From Podochytrium sp. JEL0797 (lineage: Eukaryota > Chytridiomycota > Chytridiomycetes > Chytridiales > Chytriomycetaceae): 14,688 bases of DNA. Below, in pieces: positions 1 to 10,258 of the stretch. How positions within the stretch are numbered: the first letter of the stretch is position 1; each line of letters starts with the position of its first letter. Location: the NCBI GenBank assembly GCA_027596195.1, contig JADGJG010000654.1, positions 1 to 14,688 on the forward strand. Reading direction: 5' to 3'. Both the position numbers and the translations under genes were made by a program. Below the pieces are notes generated by a model. It did not search any database. It worked only from the letters and a program-made list of their open reading frames with translations, and was not told the DNA's origin.

Positions 1-306
1 ATGAACCCGGGCCGTCGCGACGACGCGTCTGTCCCCGAGGCTGTTCCAGAGGTCCCTGCTGTCGAAGCGCCAGTTGTCGTTGTTGCTCCAGTCGTCGAAG
101 AGCCCGTTGTTGCCGAGGCTCCTGCTACCGTCGACGAGAGTCACACGCAAGAATCCGAGGTGGACCCAGTCACCGGGGAGCCAGTCAAGAGAGCCAGATG
201 GTGTATGCAGCAGTTTTGTGCCATGATGAACCCGGGACGTCGTGACGGCGAAGATGCTGCGGCTCCACCTGCTGTTGAGGCGCCCGCTGCTCCCGCCAGA
301 GGATGA
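1..306 (+). CDS. Secreted Kex2-processed peptide precursor, 5'-truncated by the window edge
   Basis: This is the last 101 codons of a precursor whose 5' end lies outside the window. The first codon (ATG) is not a true start. It aligns with Met43 of the 143-aa precursor at 13921-14352, inside the first core peptide, and 42 + 101 gives the same full length. Visible parts are the end of core 1 (MNPG-RRD), an acidic Pro/Ala/Val/Glu spacer, a second unit KR-ARWCMQQFCAMMNPG-RRD (core at 193-237), and a tail ending APARG. Differences from the other long copy lie in the spacer and tail; the second core is identical in protein, with synonymous changes in DNA. A poly(A)-like AATAAA lies at 342-347. By family logic the product enters the secretory pathway and is cut at KR/RR by a kexin. 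A pheromone or other signalling role is inference. Confidence 0.8.
   Translation: MNPGRRDDASVPEAVPEVPAVEAPVVVVAPVVEEPVVAEAPATVDESHTQESEVDPVTGEPVKRARWCMQQFCAMMNPGRRDGEDAAAPPAVEAPAAPARG
193..237 (+). other. Predicted mature core peptide ARWCMQQFCAMMNPG (second unit of the truncated copy)
   Basis: The unit is preceded by Lys-Arg and followed by Arg-Arg-Asp. It contains a CX4C pair (C-MQQF-C). It encodes the same 15 residues as the cores at 14014-14058 and 14239-14283. Compared with 14239-14283 it has three silent third-position changes (Cys, Phe and Pro codons). Confidence 0.65.
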
Positions 307-475
307 TTGTCTTTTGAATTCTTTATTTCATTTTTAAGTTTAATAAAATGAAATCATGAAAGAATTTGCAGATCAAAAAATGACAAGGGGGGTGGGGATC
401 AGGTGGGGATGGGTGGTTGTTGGTGGATTCGAAGCCAACAATTTTCAATTTTTCCAACCGACAAAAACACAAAAG
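307..475. other. Intergenic: 3' UTR of peptide gene and 5' flank of ZFC3H1-like gene
   Basis: The first 40 bases are AT-rich and contain an ATTTCATTTTTAA stretch also seen after the copy at 14352, then AATAAA at 342-347. The rest is a G-rich run (about 385-425) followed by a T/A-rich leader ending directly at the ATG at 476. I see no TATA box or other gene. Confidence 0.5.
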
Positions 476-3400
476 ATGGAAGCGAACGACTCGTCCGACT
501 TTGAAGAAGGCGAGATCTCGTACGCGGCGCCCGCGGTGCCCATCGCCGTGCCCATCGCGTACTTCAACCCAGCAGCCGCGCCGCCGCTCGCGCCGTTCGT
601 GAACCTACAGCCCGTGCACCTGCCGCCCTCGCTCGAGTCGCTAGGCCCGCACTTTGAGCCCCTGGTCCAGCTGGCCAACACTGAGCCGGCGTACCAGCAG
701 CAAGGTAGAGTGTACTACGTAGCTAGTTGGTTGGCGATTCTCACCCCGTCTTGTCAGCCCTCAACCAGGCTTCCGCGCCCATGCGCAGACAAGTCCAGGG
801 CCTGATTGCCCTGCTGCTGTCTAGACACGTCCCACATACTCACGTGATGGCGCTCGGGCTGTCGCGTGAGGTTGTGCTGACTGCTGCGGGCGTCCCTCCC
901 CTTCACGAGCAGCAACATCCCCAAATGGTGAGCGTTATTTTTATTATCAAGCGAGGAGCTTTGTTGCGTGACTACGATGGAAAGCGACAGTCCTTGTTTC
1001 GAGCGCTGTGGGAATTTTTTCTAGGCGGGTCGTTTCAGTTTCTTGGCCTCTTCTTGCTAACTGACAATTCTTTTGACAGACCAAAAAAGAGCGCAAGCGT
1101 GTAAGGAAGCAGGAGCTGCAGCAGCAACAAGAGCAACAGCAACAAGACAGGTATCAAGCTCTCATGCACACTCCCGACCTTCTTCGCGAGCAGGCCCAAC
1201 GCGAACGCTTGTTGGCCCTCCAAGAAGCATACGGAAACAACTACATGCCGATAGCTCCTGCTCGTTATGCGAGAATGAGCGAGAACTCGATCAGTCAAAG
1301 TCCCCCCACGAGGCCTTCTCCACTTGCTCCGCCACCACCAGCCGCTCCTGCCCCACCACCCTCGAACCCGGGGCCGTCGCCCGCAGAGATCCTTGCTCGT
1401 CTCCGCTCGACTATTCGTGCCTCCAATCTCGGCGTTGTCACTTCCTCCGCATCCACTGCAGCTGACGGGGTCGTTTCTTCCACCACAAAGTCGCTGTCTC
1501 CAACTACCATGAATGATGCACCCAATGGTTCGTCAGCGGGCACAGCTGTCAGCCGATCTCCCGAATCAGCGAAGCCGTCTTCAGATGATGCCGATGGTTC
1601 AGGAAGTGACATGGACTTTGGTGGGAATTCAGACAACGACGCACCGGCGGAGCAAAGCGACCACGCGTCTGGGAGCGATATGGAAATTTCCGCTTCCGAG
1701 TCCCAAAGCAGCAGCGACTCCGAAGACCCCGGCAGTGCGATCGCGAAAAACTGGCGCAACAAAATCACCGGGTTCAAAATCCCTCCGAGCAGCCTCTCCA
1801 CTGCGCAGTCATCGCCGACCCCCTTGTATTTCAGCCCGTCCATTCATGTTGCCGCCACTCGATCTGCGTCTGTCCCCGACCTCCAGTCACATGTTGTTCC
1901 GCAACCCGCTACCGCGAACAGACCTGCTGTGCCGACGGTCCCTCGCATCCGCCCTTCTGCAAGCGAAATGAACCTCCGCTCCCATTCGTACACAACACAG
2001 TCCCGGAACAACAAATACCAGTCGCAGCAGCAACGTCGCACTTTCGTTCCAGTCGTGTCGTACCACAACTTTAGCATCGAGCTCAGCAGCGATTCGGAGG
2101 ACGATGAGCGTCTTCGCGATATTTCCGACAGGCAACTCAGGCAACTCACACTCGACGAGGAGATTCGCTTGATGAGGGAGCGTATTGCCGAGAAGGAGAG
2201 GGAAAAGCGGTTGCAGAGGTTGAATGGTGGGGAATCGGCGCAGAGTCTTGCATCGAGCGTGAGCTCTTCCGTGTCTACAGCTACTACCGTCGTTCCTGCG
2301 GTTTCCAAACCGCTTTCGGATCCCAACGCGACAAATGGTCCGTCTTCGGCGTCGGCCCCGTCACCTTCTGTTGCCAAACTTTTGAATTCCGTCGTTTCGC
2401 ATCAACCAACACCCACACCGTCCGGGACCATCACGCCTTCCTCACCCCCACGCGCCGCTGCATCTGTAACCAGCACGTCGCCACCCATCCTGTCGAATCC
2501 CTCCCCTTCCACTCTCGAAGCGCAGCTACAAGAAGACCAAAGACTTCTCACTCGCGGACTCGCAGACATCCAAGCCAAAGAGCAGCAACTCGAGGAACTC
2601 TCGTTGGTATTAGTGGAACACGACTTGGCCGTGACTGTAGCGAGTGGGGAGGTGTTGGAAGTTCAACTCGAGATGGCGAGGTTACAAGCCGTTTTGTCGG
2701 CCAAGCAGGCCGTGTTTGAGCGGAAGGAGGCGGAGCGGAGGGAGGTGCAGGTGCAGCAGGATAAGTTGCGGAAGCTTGTTCAGGAGAAGGGGAAAGTGGC
2801 TGGGATGTTGCGGGCGGCTGTGGAAGCGCGGATGAAGGAGATTGAGAGGAAGGAAGTGCGGGAACGGGAGGAGAAGGTTGCGGTGCAGAAGAGGGCTTTG
2901 CAGCAGCAGGTGGAGAAGAAGTTGTTGCAGCAGCGGATTGAGGAGCAGGCTGTGAAGTTGCAGGAGCAGAAGCAGCAGCAGTCTGAGAAAAGGGCTGTGC
3001 AGCAACAGTTGGATAAGAGGGCGTTGCAGCAGCGGATTGAGGCGCAGGCTGTGAAGCTTGAAGAGCAGAAGCAGCAGATTAAGCTGCGAAATCAAGAGAG
3101 GGGGGTGGATGGGGAATCGGAGGCGAAGCGGGCCAAGGTTGGGGTGGACGATGGGATTCCGTTGTCGTTGTTTGCGAATGGGGATTTTATGGTGGTGGAC
3201 AAGGGGAGGCGAGCGTCTTCTGTGGCGGAGGTTTTGTTGAACGTTGACGAGAAGGAGCGGGCGCGGAAGTTTGATGCGATTGTGTGGAAGCCCGAGGCGA
3301 CCACGGAGCGGTTGTATTTGTTGAATGGTTTGTTGATGACGGAGGGTGAGGTTTGTGGGGGGAACGATTTGGTCGAGTCGGGTGTGCCGATGGTGGAGAG

Positions 3401-6400
3401 CTTTGCTTCAGATCGTTTGGTTCGTTCAGTTTTTTTTTTCCACGCAAGCTGACTTGGATTTTTGAAGGATGCATCACAGAAACCAGCCGACCCTGTATCC
3501 GATCCAGCAATCTTCCGAGACTCGACCTTCCGAAGTGCAATCGTGTCCAAGGATAAATATCCCGCCGCCATGACGCCTCTCTCGCAAGTTGCGTCCCTTC
3601 AGGGTCTCGACGACCTGTTGACTGGTGCCAAAAAGTCCAAATTCGTTCGGATCCACGAGGCGCCTTTGGACGAGCAGCGTTACAAGGACTTGATTGCTCT
3701 TGAACCTCTGAATGTCGAACGTCGCATCCAGTATGCTGAGTCTCTGCTGCCGGATTCAATGTCTCTCAAGGAACTTTTACGCACGCACAAGGGCATCACG
3801 CCTTGCGTCAACGTGTTGGCCGAAGCTCTTCCTACAAATCGTGATAGTGAGGACTTGTGGCTGATGTATGTCGAGTTGTACATGAAGCGCGCGGGGGATC
3901 AGGACGTGAGGGACATTTTCGAACAAGGTGTTGCGTTTGTGCCTGAAAGTCTTGCGCTCTGGTGGCGCTATTTTGTGTGGGAGACGGCGTTTGAAGCGAA
4001 GGAGAAGGTGTTGAAGCGGATGTTGGACAAGTTTGGTGGAGGCGAGTGTGCGGCGATGGGTTCAGTTTTTTTTGCCCTTTTTGTCTTTGATTGTTGCAAT
4101 CGCTGACCATTTTCCTCCGTCTTGACAGATGCGCTTGTCAGATCGAGCACCGTGCTCGCTGTCGTCGTACAACTCGTGAAACTGTACGTGGGCAACTCGG
4201 ACTCTACGGATGCCGCGCGCGCCTTCATGTCGCTGTTCCTCATGACCAAAGACGTTCAAGAGCTTGCCAAGTTTTCTCCCACCACGTACACGTCGCGTTT
4301 GGCCAGTGGAACCTACCTGCCCGCCTTTGCGACCACTTGGGTGTCCACCGTTCTCAACTTTGGTGACCTCGCGCGCGCATGGCTCATTTATTTGCATCTA
4401 TTATACCACGGCACCATCCCGGACTCTGTCTTTCTGGCGTACCCAAACAACTTTTTGCTACGCGACGAGTTTTTCATGATCAAATGGGACGTTTCATCCA
4501 TCACGGCAACCTCCAAAAACACGCCGAGCGGGACCGAAATGACGTGGTTCAAGCAAATGTTCCAAAACTGCGTGTCGAGCTGGAGACTCGCGATCCCCGC
4601 CTCCGCATCCGATACCGAATCCCCACGCCGAGCCGAGTTTTTGGTTGCGTTCCTTGCCATTATCAAAAACTTGCATGCGTGTTTGGAGGTGACGAGCAGT
4701 GCGAAGCGCGTGTGGGTCAAGATTTGGGAGAGTGTGCGTCGGGTTTTGGAGGCGGGGGAGGAGGATGGGTTTTTGCTTGTGGATGGGTGGAAAGGGTTGG
4801 AAGTGCGCGGGGGCCAGTTTGCGGTTGTGAATCGACGCGTGAAGGAGTTGTTGAGGAACTCGAGTGGACCGAGTATGGCGCCGACGTGTGCTGTGGATGC
4901 GGTTGTGATGTTGGTGAATTCGATTCGGATGTGTTTTGAGGGGTTGGAGCCGGTGAGTTTTCTTTTTGCGAATGATTTTTCGGTTGGTTGGATTTATGCG
5001 CTGACGCCTGGGAACAGGTGAAATTCCCGAACCTTGCCAATATCCCTGTTGCGATTGAAGAGACTTTGGTGCTGTACGAGAAAGCGCTGTCCATCTCCAC
5101 GAAGCTCCAGACGCCGGACCTCCTCGCGCCCTTCAAACAAAGCGAGCTGACGAGCAACGTGTTTGTCTGGCTCAATTATCTCCTTCTGTCGAGCATCCAG
5201 TTCAGCGAAACTCCCGTCGACGTGAACATCCGTTCGCTCTTGGACGAATCCTTCAAACGATGCGCCTCGAAACACGAGCGATACTTTTTGTGGCGCGAGT
5301 TGGTTCAGGTTGCCGTGCGGGGGAGGAAAGTTGGGGAATGGAACGCGGGTGTGGCGGAGTTGGAGGAGGCGATGGATGATTTGGGGGTGGTGGGTGTGAA
5401 TCCTGTTCAGAGGACGAGAGGGGAGGGGGGTGCTGAGTTTTGTAGGCTTGTGGGTGTTGTTGAGAGTCATGATGCTGTGCGGTTGATTCGGCTCGTGTTG
5501 GATGGGTTGCAGGGTGGTGGGGAGCGTGTTCGGGTCGTGGATTTGCTTTATAAGTCCAGGGCGGACTTGGTGGATCAGTGCCCAGAGTGAGTTTATTTTG
5601 CTGCTCGCTCGTGTTGTGTGGCTTGCTGATTTTTTATTCGTTGCAGACTGGCCAAGTTATATTTCGAATCGAATTCGATCAAGGTAGGAAAAGACCGCAT
5701 GCTCGCGTGCTTGAAACGAGACCCAACCTCCAAATTCTTGTGGAAACTGTAAGCTGTTGTTTGACATTTGTCATATCTTGAAATTGGGTTTTTGTGTTTT
5801 GGGGGACAGGTTGCACTCGATTGAGCAGTTGGGCGGGTTGTTTGGGACCGTTGAAAATGTCAAGAAGCTCACTGAACGGGCGGCCGAGTTTTTGAGTCCT
5901 CTGGATATCCGAAATGTATGTTCAGGTTTTTTGGTGTGGTATGACTCATGAAGGAAATTCAAGGTCTTTGCGAACACGAATGCGGCAAGTAAACGGCGGC
6001 AGTAGTTGCCATCCCCAATCATGCATGTTGTAAGTGTTGGTTTCTGCTTTTTTCTTCTTGTGTGGTTGAAGTAGATTCAACGATCGCTGGCGACTGGGAC
6101 GCGTTTCGCTAATCGGCTACCGAGCAAACCATTCCTCCCCCATTCTTTCTTTCTCCCATTTCTCACTGTGATGTTAACGTGACTCTCGCACCGGTATGTG
6201 CTTGTTTTTTTTTGCGTTGCGCGCGTTTTTTTTGATTTGCTAAATTTTGGTTCGGTTCTTCCCAAGTTCTTGGTGAACCTCCCTCCCTTTCCCCCTCTAC
6301 CCCTTCCGATGTAACTAGGTATCATATCTTTGTCCGTTATTCGTTTGGTTGGCTTCGGTTTGTATTTCTTGTCTTTTTTGTGCCCCCCTCTTCCCGTTTG

Positions 6401-6816
6401 GTGCGCAAAAACGACTCGTGGTGGCTTTTTCGAAAAAAAGCCTGTGTTTGAGTTAAAAGAGTTGGGATTTGGTTGGGAATGGTGGTTTTTTTTCTTCGTG
6501 TTTGGTGATAGAGGGAGTGCGTGGTAGAGGTTGGGTGTGGTTGGATGGTGGGAGGAAGAAGAGACAAAAATACATTCCCTTTATTTATTATTTAATTTGG
6601 AATGATTGTATTTTGATTGATTTTTCGAGTACTGTACCCTTTCCCCGTTTTAATGAGCGCATTCCCTCGCGGGGCGTGTGGTGACAGGTGGATACATGGA
6701 TTCGCTTCAGCCGTGTCGAGCAAGTCTTTGTCTTGTATTCTCGCGTTCTTCGACGCGTTTGCAAACCCAAAAAGATGGCAGAAATCATCCTTGTGCTGCA
6801 TGCAAGGGAGCTTTAG
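476..6816 (+). CDS. ZFC3H1-like RNA exosome adaptor with C-terminal HAT/TPR repeats; nine exons
   Basis: Exons by splice sites and reading frame: 476-704, 758-927, 1080-3419, 3468-4059, 4129-4952, 5018-5586, 5647-5748, 5810-5915, 6688-6816; 1686 aa. The N-terminus has an acidic FEEGEIS motif (residues 9-15), like the EDGEI motif of ZFC3H1/Red1 proteins. A long Ser/Pro-rich disordered region follows. Residues ~610-806 are a Glu/Gln coiled coil, then a basic KRAKV stretch. From ~968 there are HAT-type helices (LWWRYFVWETAFEAKEKVLKRML; AWLIYLHLLYHGTIPDS at ~1194) that resemble the C-terminus of animal ZFC3H1. ZFC3H1 works in the nucleus with the MTR4 helicase to send poly(A) RNA to the exosome. 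The family's CCCH zinc finger is not visible. The start is the first ATG before EEGEIS. The last exon is the least certain: an alternative stop at 6003 follows if the intron from 5916 ends at 5963. Confidence 0.72.
2889..3086 (+). repeat. Tandem 99-bp (33-aa) repeat in the coiled coil
   Basis: Two adjacent in-frame units, 2889-2987 and 2988-3086. Each begins KRA(L/V)QQQ(V/L) and continues through LQQRIE-QAVKL-EQKQQ. The units share the codon string for LQQRIE and AVKL almost base for base, so this is a fairly recent internal duplication that lengthens the helix by 33 residues. It lies inside exon 3 of the ZFC3H1-like gene. Confidence 0.8.
5916..6687 (+). other. Unusually long (772 nt) terminal intron of the ZFC3H1-like gene
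   Basis: The donor is GTATGT at 5916, phase 0 after DIRN; the acceptor is GACAG at 6683-6687. The exon after it reads VDTWIRFSRVEQVFVLYSRV, which fits a HAT helix pair and joins in phase with the preceding repeat. Other introns of this gene are 48-152 nt. The interior has T-rich runs, no convincing ORF, and a near-perfect hairpin GGCTTTTT-CG-AAAAAAAGCC at 6423-6442. A short intron 5916-5963, giving an early stop at 6003, is also possible and could be an alternative 3' end. Confidence 0.55.
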
Positions 6817-6898
6817 ATGCTGATGATAATGTTATTTTCCCCTTTCTCCGAACTCTGCACCCAGAAATGAGTGGTTGGTGCCCAAACAAAAATAATAA
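6817..6898. other. 82-bp convergent intergenic gap
   Basis: The ZFC3H1-like stop (6814-6816) and the arrestin stop (6899-6901) face each other. The gap is A/T-rich on both strands with no canonical AATAAA, so the two 3' UTRs very likely overlap. Confidence 0.5.
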
Positions 6899-9800
6899 TC
6901 ACAAATTCCGCCACGAAACCGCAGCAACCTCCACCTCCCTCCCCACACTCCCACAACTCGCCACAGACAGTCCCGCCACACTCTCAGCCTTATTCCCTTT
7001 CCTCCTCACCTTCCCACCGGCCACCAAACTCTCGACACTCAACCTTTCCCTAAAACCACCACCACCCGGCGGTCCCATTTCAACCACTTCTTCCACAAAC
7101 CCCAGTGGAACTCCAAAAAGTCCATCACTCGTGAGTCCCGGGTTCTCGACCGCAATGCGTCGACATTCGGGGAGCCCGAGCGGGCTGATTGTGATTCTGT
7201 GGCGGAGCTCGAACGTGCGCGTGCGTTTCGCGGGGGAAGGTGCGGCTTCTGGATCGTCGTGGTGGAGAAGATGTTGGAACAGGGTTGGACGGGATTTGAG
7301 GGTCGCGTGGGAGAAGAGGGTTGGATGGGAAAAGAGGGTTGGATGGGTGGGGAGCGGTTCTTGAGCGGGGAGGATTGTGTCTTCGGTGATTTCGTTGTCT
7401 TCGTTCACGGAGGAGATTGAGATGCTTGGCCAGAGAGGTCCCGCTGCGGGTTGTCGTGGTGGTGGTGCCAAAGTGGAGAGGTTCGGTAAGGATGCTGATA
7501 GGATCGGTTGTGGTGGTGCGAGGGGGGCAAGAACAAACGGTGGGTCTTCTTCCTCCACTTTGGTGACATGCAACTCCGGGGTCGACTGTGACACAATCGC
7601 TCCGCCACCCACTCCTTGTTCCAGAATCTTGTTGAGTTTCTTGAACCGCGCGGGGAGAATCAACGGCTGCTGCTCAATCTCAATTTGTCGCGGTGGTAAC
7701 GGAGTCGTCGCCTGCTTGATTGCACCCACTTCAGGAGCCACCACAACCACCCCCGGCTGTTGCTCCATCACATCACCGTCATCCTCTTCACCCTCCACAA
7801 CAGGAACCTGCACAACAACCACAACCTCATGCCATACCTCCACCGCCGCACTCCCACAAGTGGGATGAAGTCCTTCCCCAACCGCCTCCCCCAAAACACC
7901 ATCACCAAGTTGATTCTTGCGCACAAATTTCCCCAAATCCCTCCCAGCAGACTCCACCAACGTTCGCGTCCCTACCCCAGCCTGCAACCTCCCCACCGGC
8001 GAACTCGCGCGCTTCGCAGACCGCAGACTGACCTGCTTTGTGGTGGCCATTCCGCCCGCAACCGGGGCCACACTGCGTCGACCTTCACCGGCGTCTTCAA
8101 TGCTCAGGAGAGAGGCGTGCGAGAGCGTTGGGGAGGGGATGCGTAAGGAATTGCAAGAGTCGCGGAGCGGTTCTTGGTGTGTCGCGGGTGGGTCGACGGA
8201 GATGCGGGGGAGGTTTGTACCAGAGGAGGAGGCCAAGTGTCGAGATTCTCGCGATTCTTCGGGCTCAATGAATTCAACCGAGATGTGTGGCGTTGATGGG
8301 TATATTACTGAATCGAGACTCTTGCGTAACGGCGGTGGCGGAGAGATGGACCCGCATTCACTTCTTGCTGGGGTTTCGTCAAAGGACGTCAGGGACCCCG
8401 GGCGGGACGTGGGTAGTGGTTCGGGAAATGCTTCGTCTTGGATTCCATACAACGGTGGCACATTGAACACGAGTCGCGTTGGGTGCTGATACTCGCCTTT
8501 AAATGATTCCACCTGGTCGAGACATTGCAGACGGTTGGTTCGCGAGACGGAGCGGATTGAGTCGTCTGGGTGGGCGTGTAGGAGGGGTGGGATAGTTGAA
8601 TTGGAGGAAGGTGCGGATGTGGGGAAAAAGCCTGGGATGTGTGGGGATGTGAGGTTGTTGGCCACGAAGGTTTCGAGGCGGGATTCGTGGAATTGAGCAA
8701 TCGCAAACGCGTGCGCCGCATCGACGGGAGCTCGGATCGTTTGGGTTTCGTGGATATATACTTGGACCGAGATGAGATCAAGGGGGAGGGCTGCTGATAC
8801 AGGTGGTGGTGGTGGTGGTGGGGGCGGCTGGGGCTCGAGGATGGCCAACCGTGCAGCGGCGGATTCATCCCTCCGTCGCTTCTTTTTATCCATTTTCTCG
8901 CGCCATTTGCGTTTCATTCGGTTGATCCACGCCGAAACGCCCGCACAAATCGTTGGCGGACGCGAAACAGTATGCTGCCTCGCGAGCGGAACCAATCCAC
9001 CAGTTTTTTCACCCCCCTCAACTTCAGGAACCTGCACAACATCAGACAGTACGCCCACCTGTGGATCCAAGCCCCTGCGATCCACACACGCCGTCAAACT
9101 CAAACTCTCCCCGCCCGTCGCAACAGACCGGTTCAATTCGAACCGATACCCCTGTCCTTCCCACACAATCTGACCAGGTACTTCGTTCGTGGGGTCATTC
9201 GAAGTCGCAATTGACAGCCTGCGGTCAGACTCGCCAGCGGGGCCCGCAAAATTCGTTGAAAGCATGGACCGCGAAACAGACACCGTGTCGCTGGCGCGAG
9301 AGAGAATCGAGCCCGTGGAGGACCGGCGGAATAAGGAGGGTCCTGAAGATCGACCCACTAGCATTCCGCTGAGGGTTTGTGGTGTCATGGGGGTCATCCA
9401 GATTTCGATGGCGACGCGTTTTTCAGACAGAATGCCCCCTTGTCGGTACCAGTTCATGGTGCATTCGAGCCAATGTCGGGTTTCGGCGCGACTATTTGTC
9501 GGGTGTAATATGAAAAAACAGGGGGTGGAGTTGTGTGAGCGACCATGGATCGATGGGAGACTGCTAGGAAAGGACTACGAAATAGTGTTGGTCTTACCTC
9601 CGCAAATCATTCACGTCGGGGAGAATCAGAGAAGCTGGGAAATCGCGGACGGCTTCATGTTTGCCGACGCGGAATTCGAACGGCAAGTCTTCGACCGTGT
9701 TGGGTTCGAGAGATAGTGGTTCCGTGTTGTGTGAGCCGCCACCGTAGAGAATACACGGCCTGCAACATTATGTAAGTTACCGGGTTGAATTACAATCTAC

Positions 9801-10180
9801 ACCGCGAAAATAAGGCGGAGCCATCACTTCAAAACGAACACCACTTACGGTACGGCAGCATGCAAAAGCCATTTGCCTTTAAACTTGGTGCCTTTGGTGC
9901 CCCAGTGACTCTCCGGCCTTACTTTGGTCACCACAAGGCCCCGCAGACGAACTGCGATGAAGGGAATCTGCTTTTCGGCGCGTTCGTTGTCGTGGTATAT
10001 TCGAACGATGCCTTTGATGCTGACAGAGTCGAGGCCGGGCAAGCCGTGCACGAAGGAGGAGTCTGTGGAGGGGAGATTGGAATCGGGGTGTGGCGGATTC
10101 GATGAATGAGTTCTTGGTGCGTTTTACTGGTGGGGAGGTGGCTTACAGGTTGGCAGAGGGAGGAGTTCTATGGTGGGCAT
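6899..10180 (-). CDS. Alpha-arrestin (ART-type trafficking adaptor), four exons
   Basis: Exons in transcript order: 10180-10147, 10062-9849, 9759-9598, 9491-6899; 1000 aa, starting MPTIELLPLPT. The arrestin N-domain spans the short exons: FVHGLPGLDSVSIKGIVRIY, IPFIAVRLRGLVVTKV, EDLPFEFRVG, DFPASLILPDV, then RHWLECTMNWYRQGG. The C-domain strand set includes LPLDLISVQVYIHETQTIRAP. A nine-proline run (8802-8827) precedes that strand set. A PPLY motif at residues ~482-485 (8447-8458) is a candidate site for a WW-domain (Rsp5/NEDD4) ubiquitin ligase. Fungal ARTs recruit that ligase to plasma-membrane transporters for endocytosis. The remaining ~500 residues are Pro/Ser/Val-rich and look disordered. 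The first exon is only 34 nt and its small size makes the start slightly uncertain, but all splice phases agree. The cargo cannot be read from the sequence. Confidence 0.8.
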
Positions 10181-10258
10181 AGTAGGCAAGAGGGGGACTG
10201 TCTGGGTGACTCCGGTTCTCGACAGCGAATTCCGCTCGAATTCGTCGAAGACAAAAAA
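10181..10258. promoter_or_regulatory. Shared divergent promoter between arrestin and MED31
   Basis: Only 78 bp separate the two start codons (10180 on -, 10259 on +). There is no TATA box. The segment contains GAATTCCGCTCGAATTCG, two GAATTC sites four bases apart. Both leaders must be very short, or transcription of each gene starts inside the other's first exon. Confidence 0.5.

Noticed and set aside
5964..6005. Short final exon VFANTNAASKRRQ for the ZFC3H1-like gene
   Set aside because: The splice sites are acceptable, but it breaks the HAT repeat after one half, whereas the exon at 6688 completes it in phase. Kept as an alternative in the finding on the long intron.
6090..6180. Possible extra exon between 5915 and 6688 (reading such as SLATGTRFANRLPSKPF)
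   Set aside because: No phase-compatible donor/acceptor pair links it to both neighbours, and the protein has no HAT pattern.
6160..6200. C/D-box snoRNA-like GTGATGT...GTGACT in the long intron
   Set aside because: The C box is imperfect, and I found no D box at the right distance or terminal stem.
6678..7364. + strand ORF opposite the 3' end of the arrestin gene
   Set aside because: It is antisense to a continuous arrestin reading frame and its protein is low-complexity. Only its first ~130 bp overlap a region I assign to the ZFC3H1-like last exon, and that is in a different frame.
8800..8827. GGT microsatellite
   Set aside because: It is the reverse complement of the proline codons in the arrestin gene, a coding homopeptide and not a free repeat.
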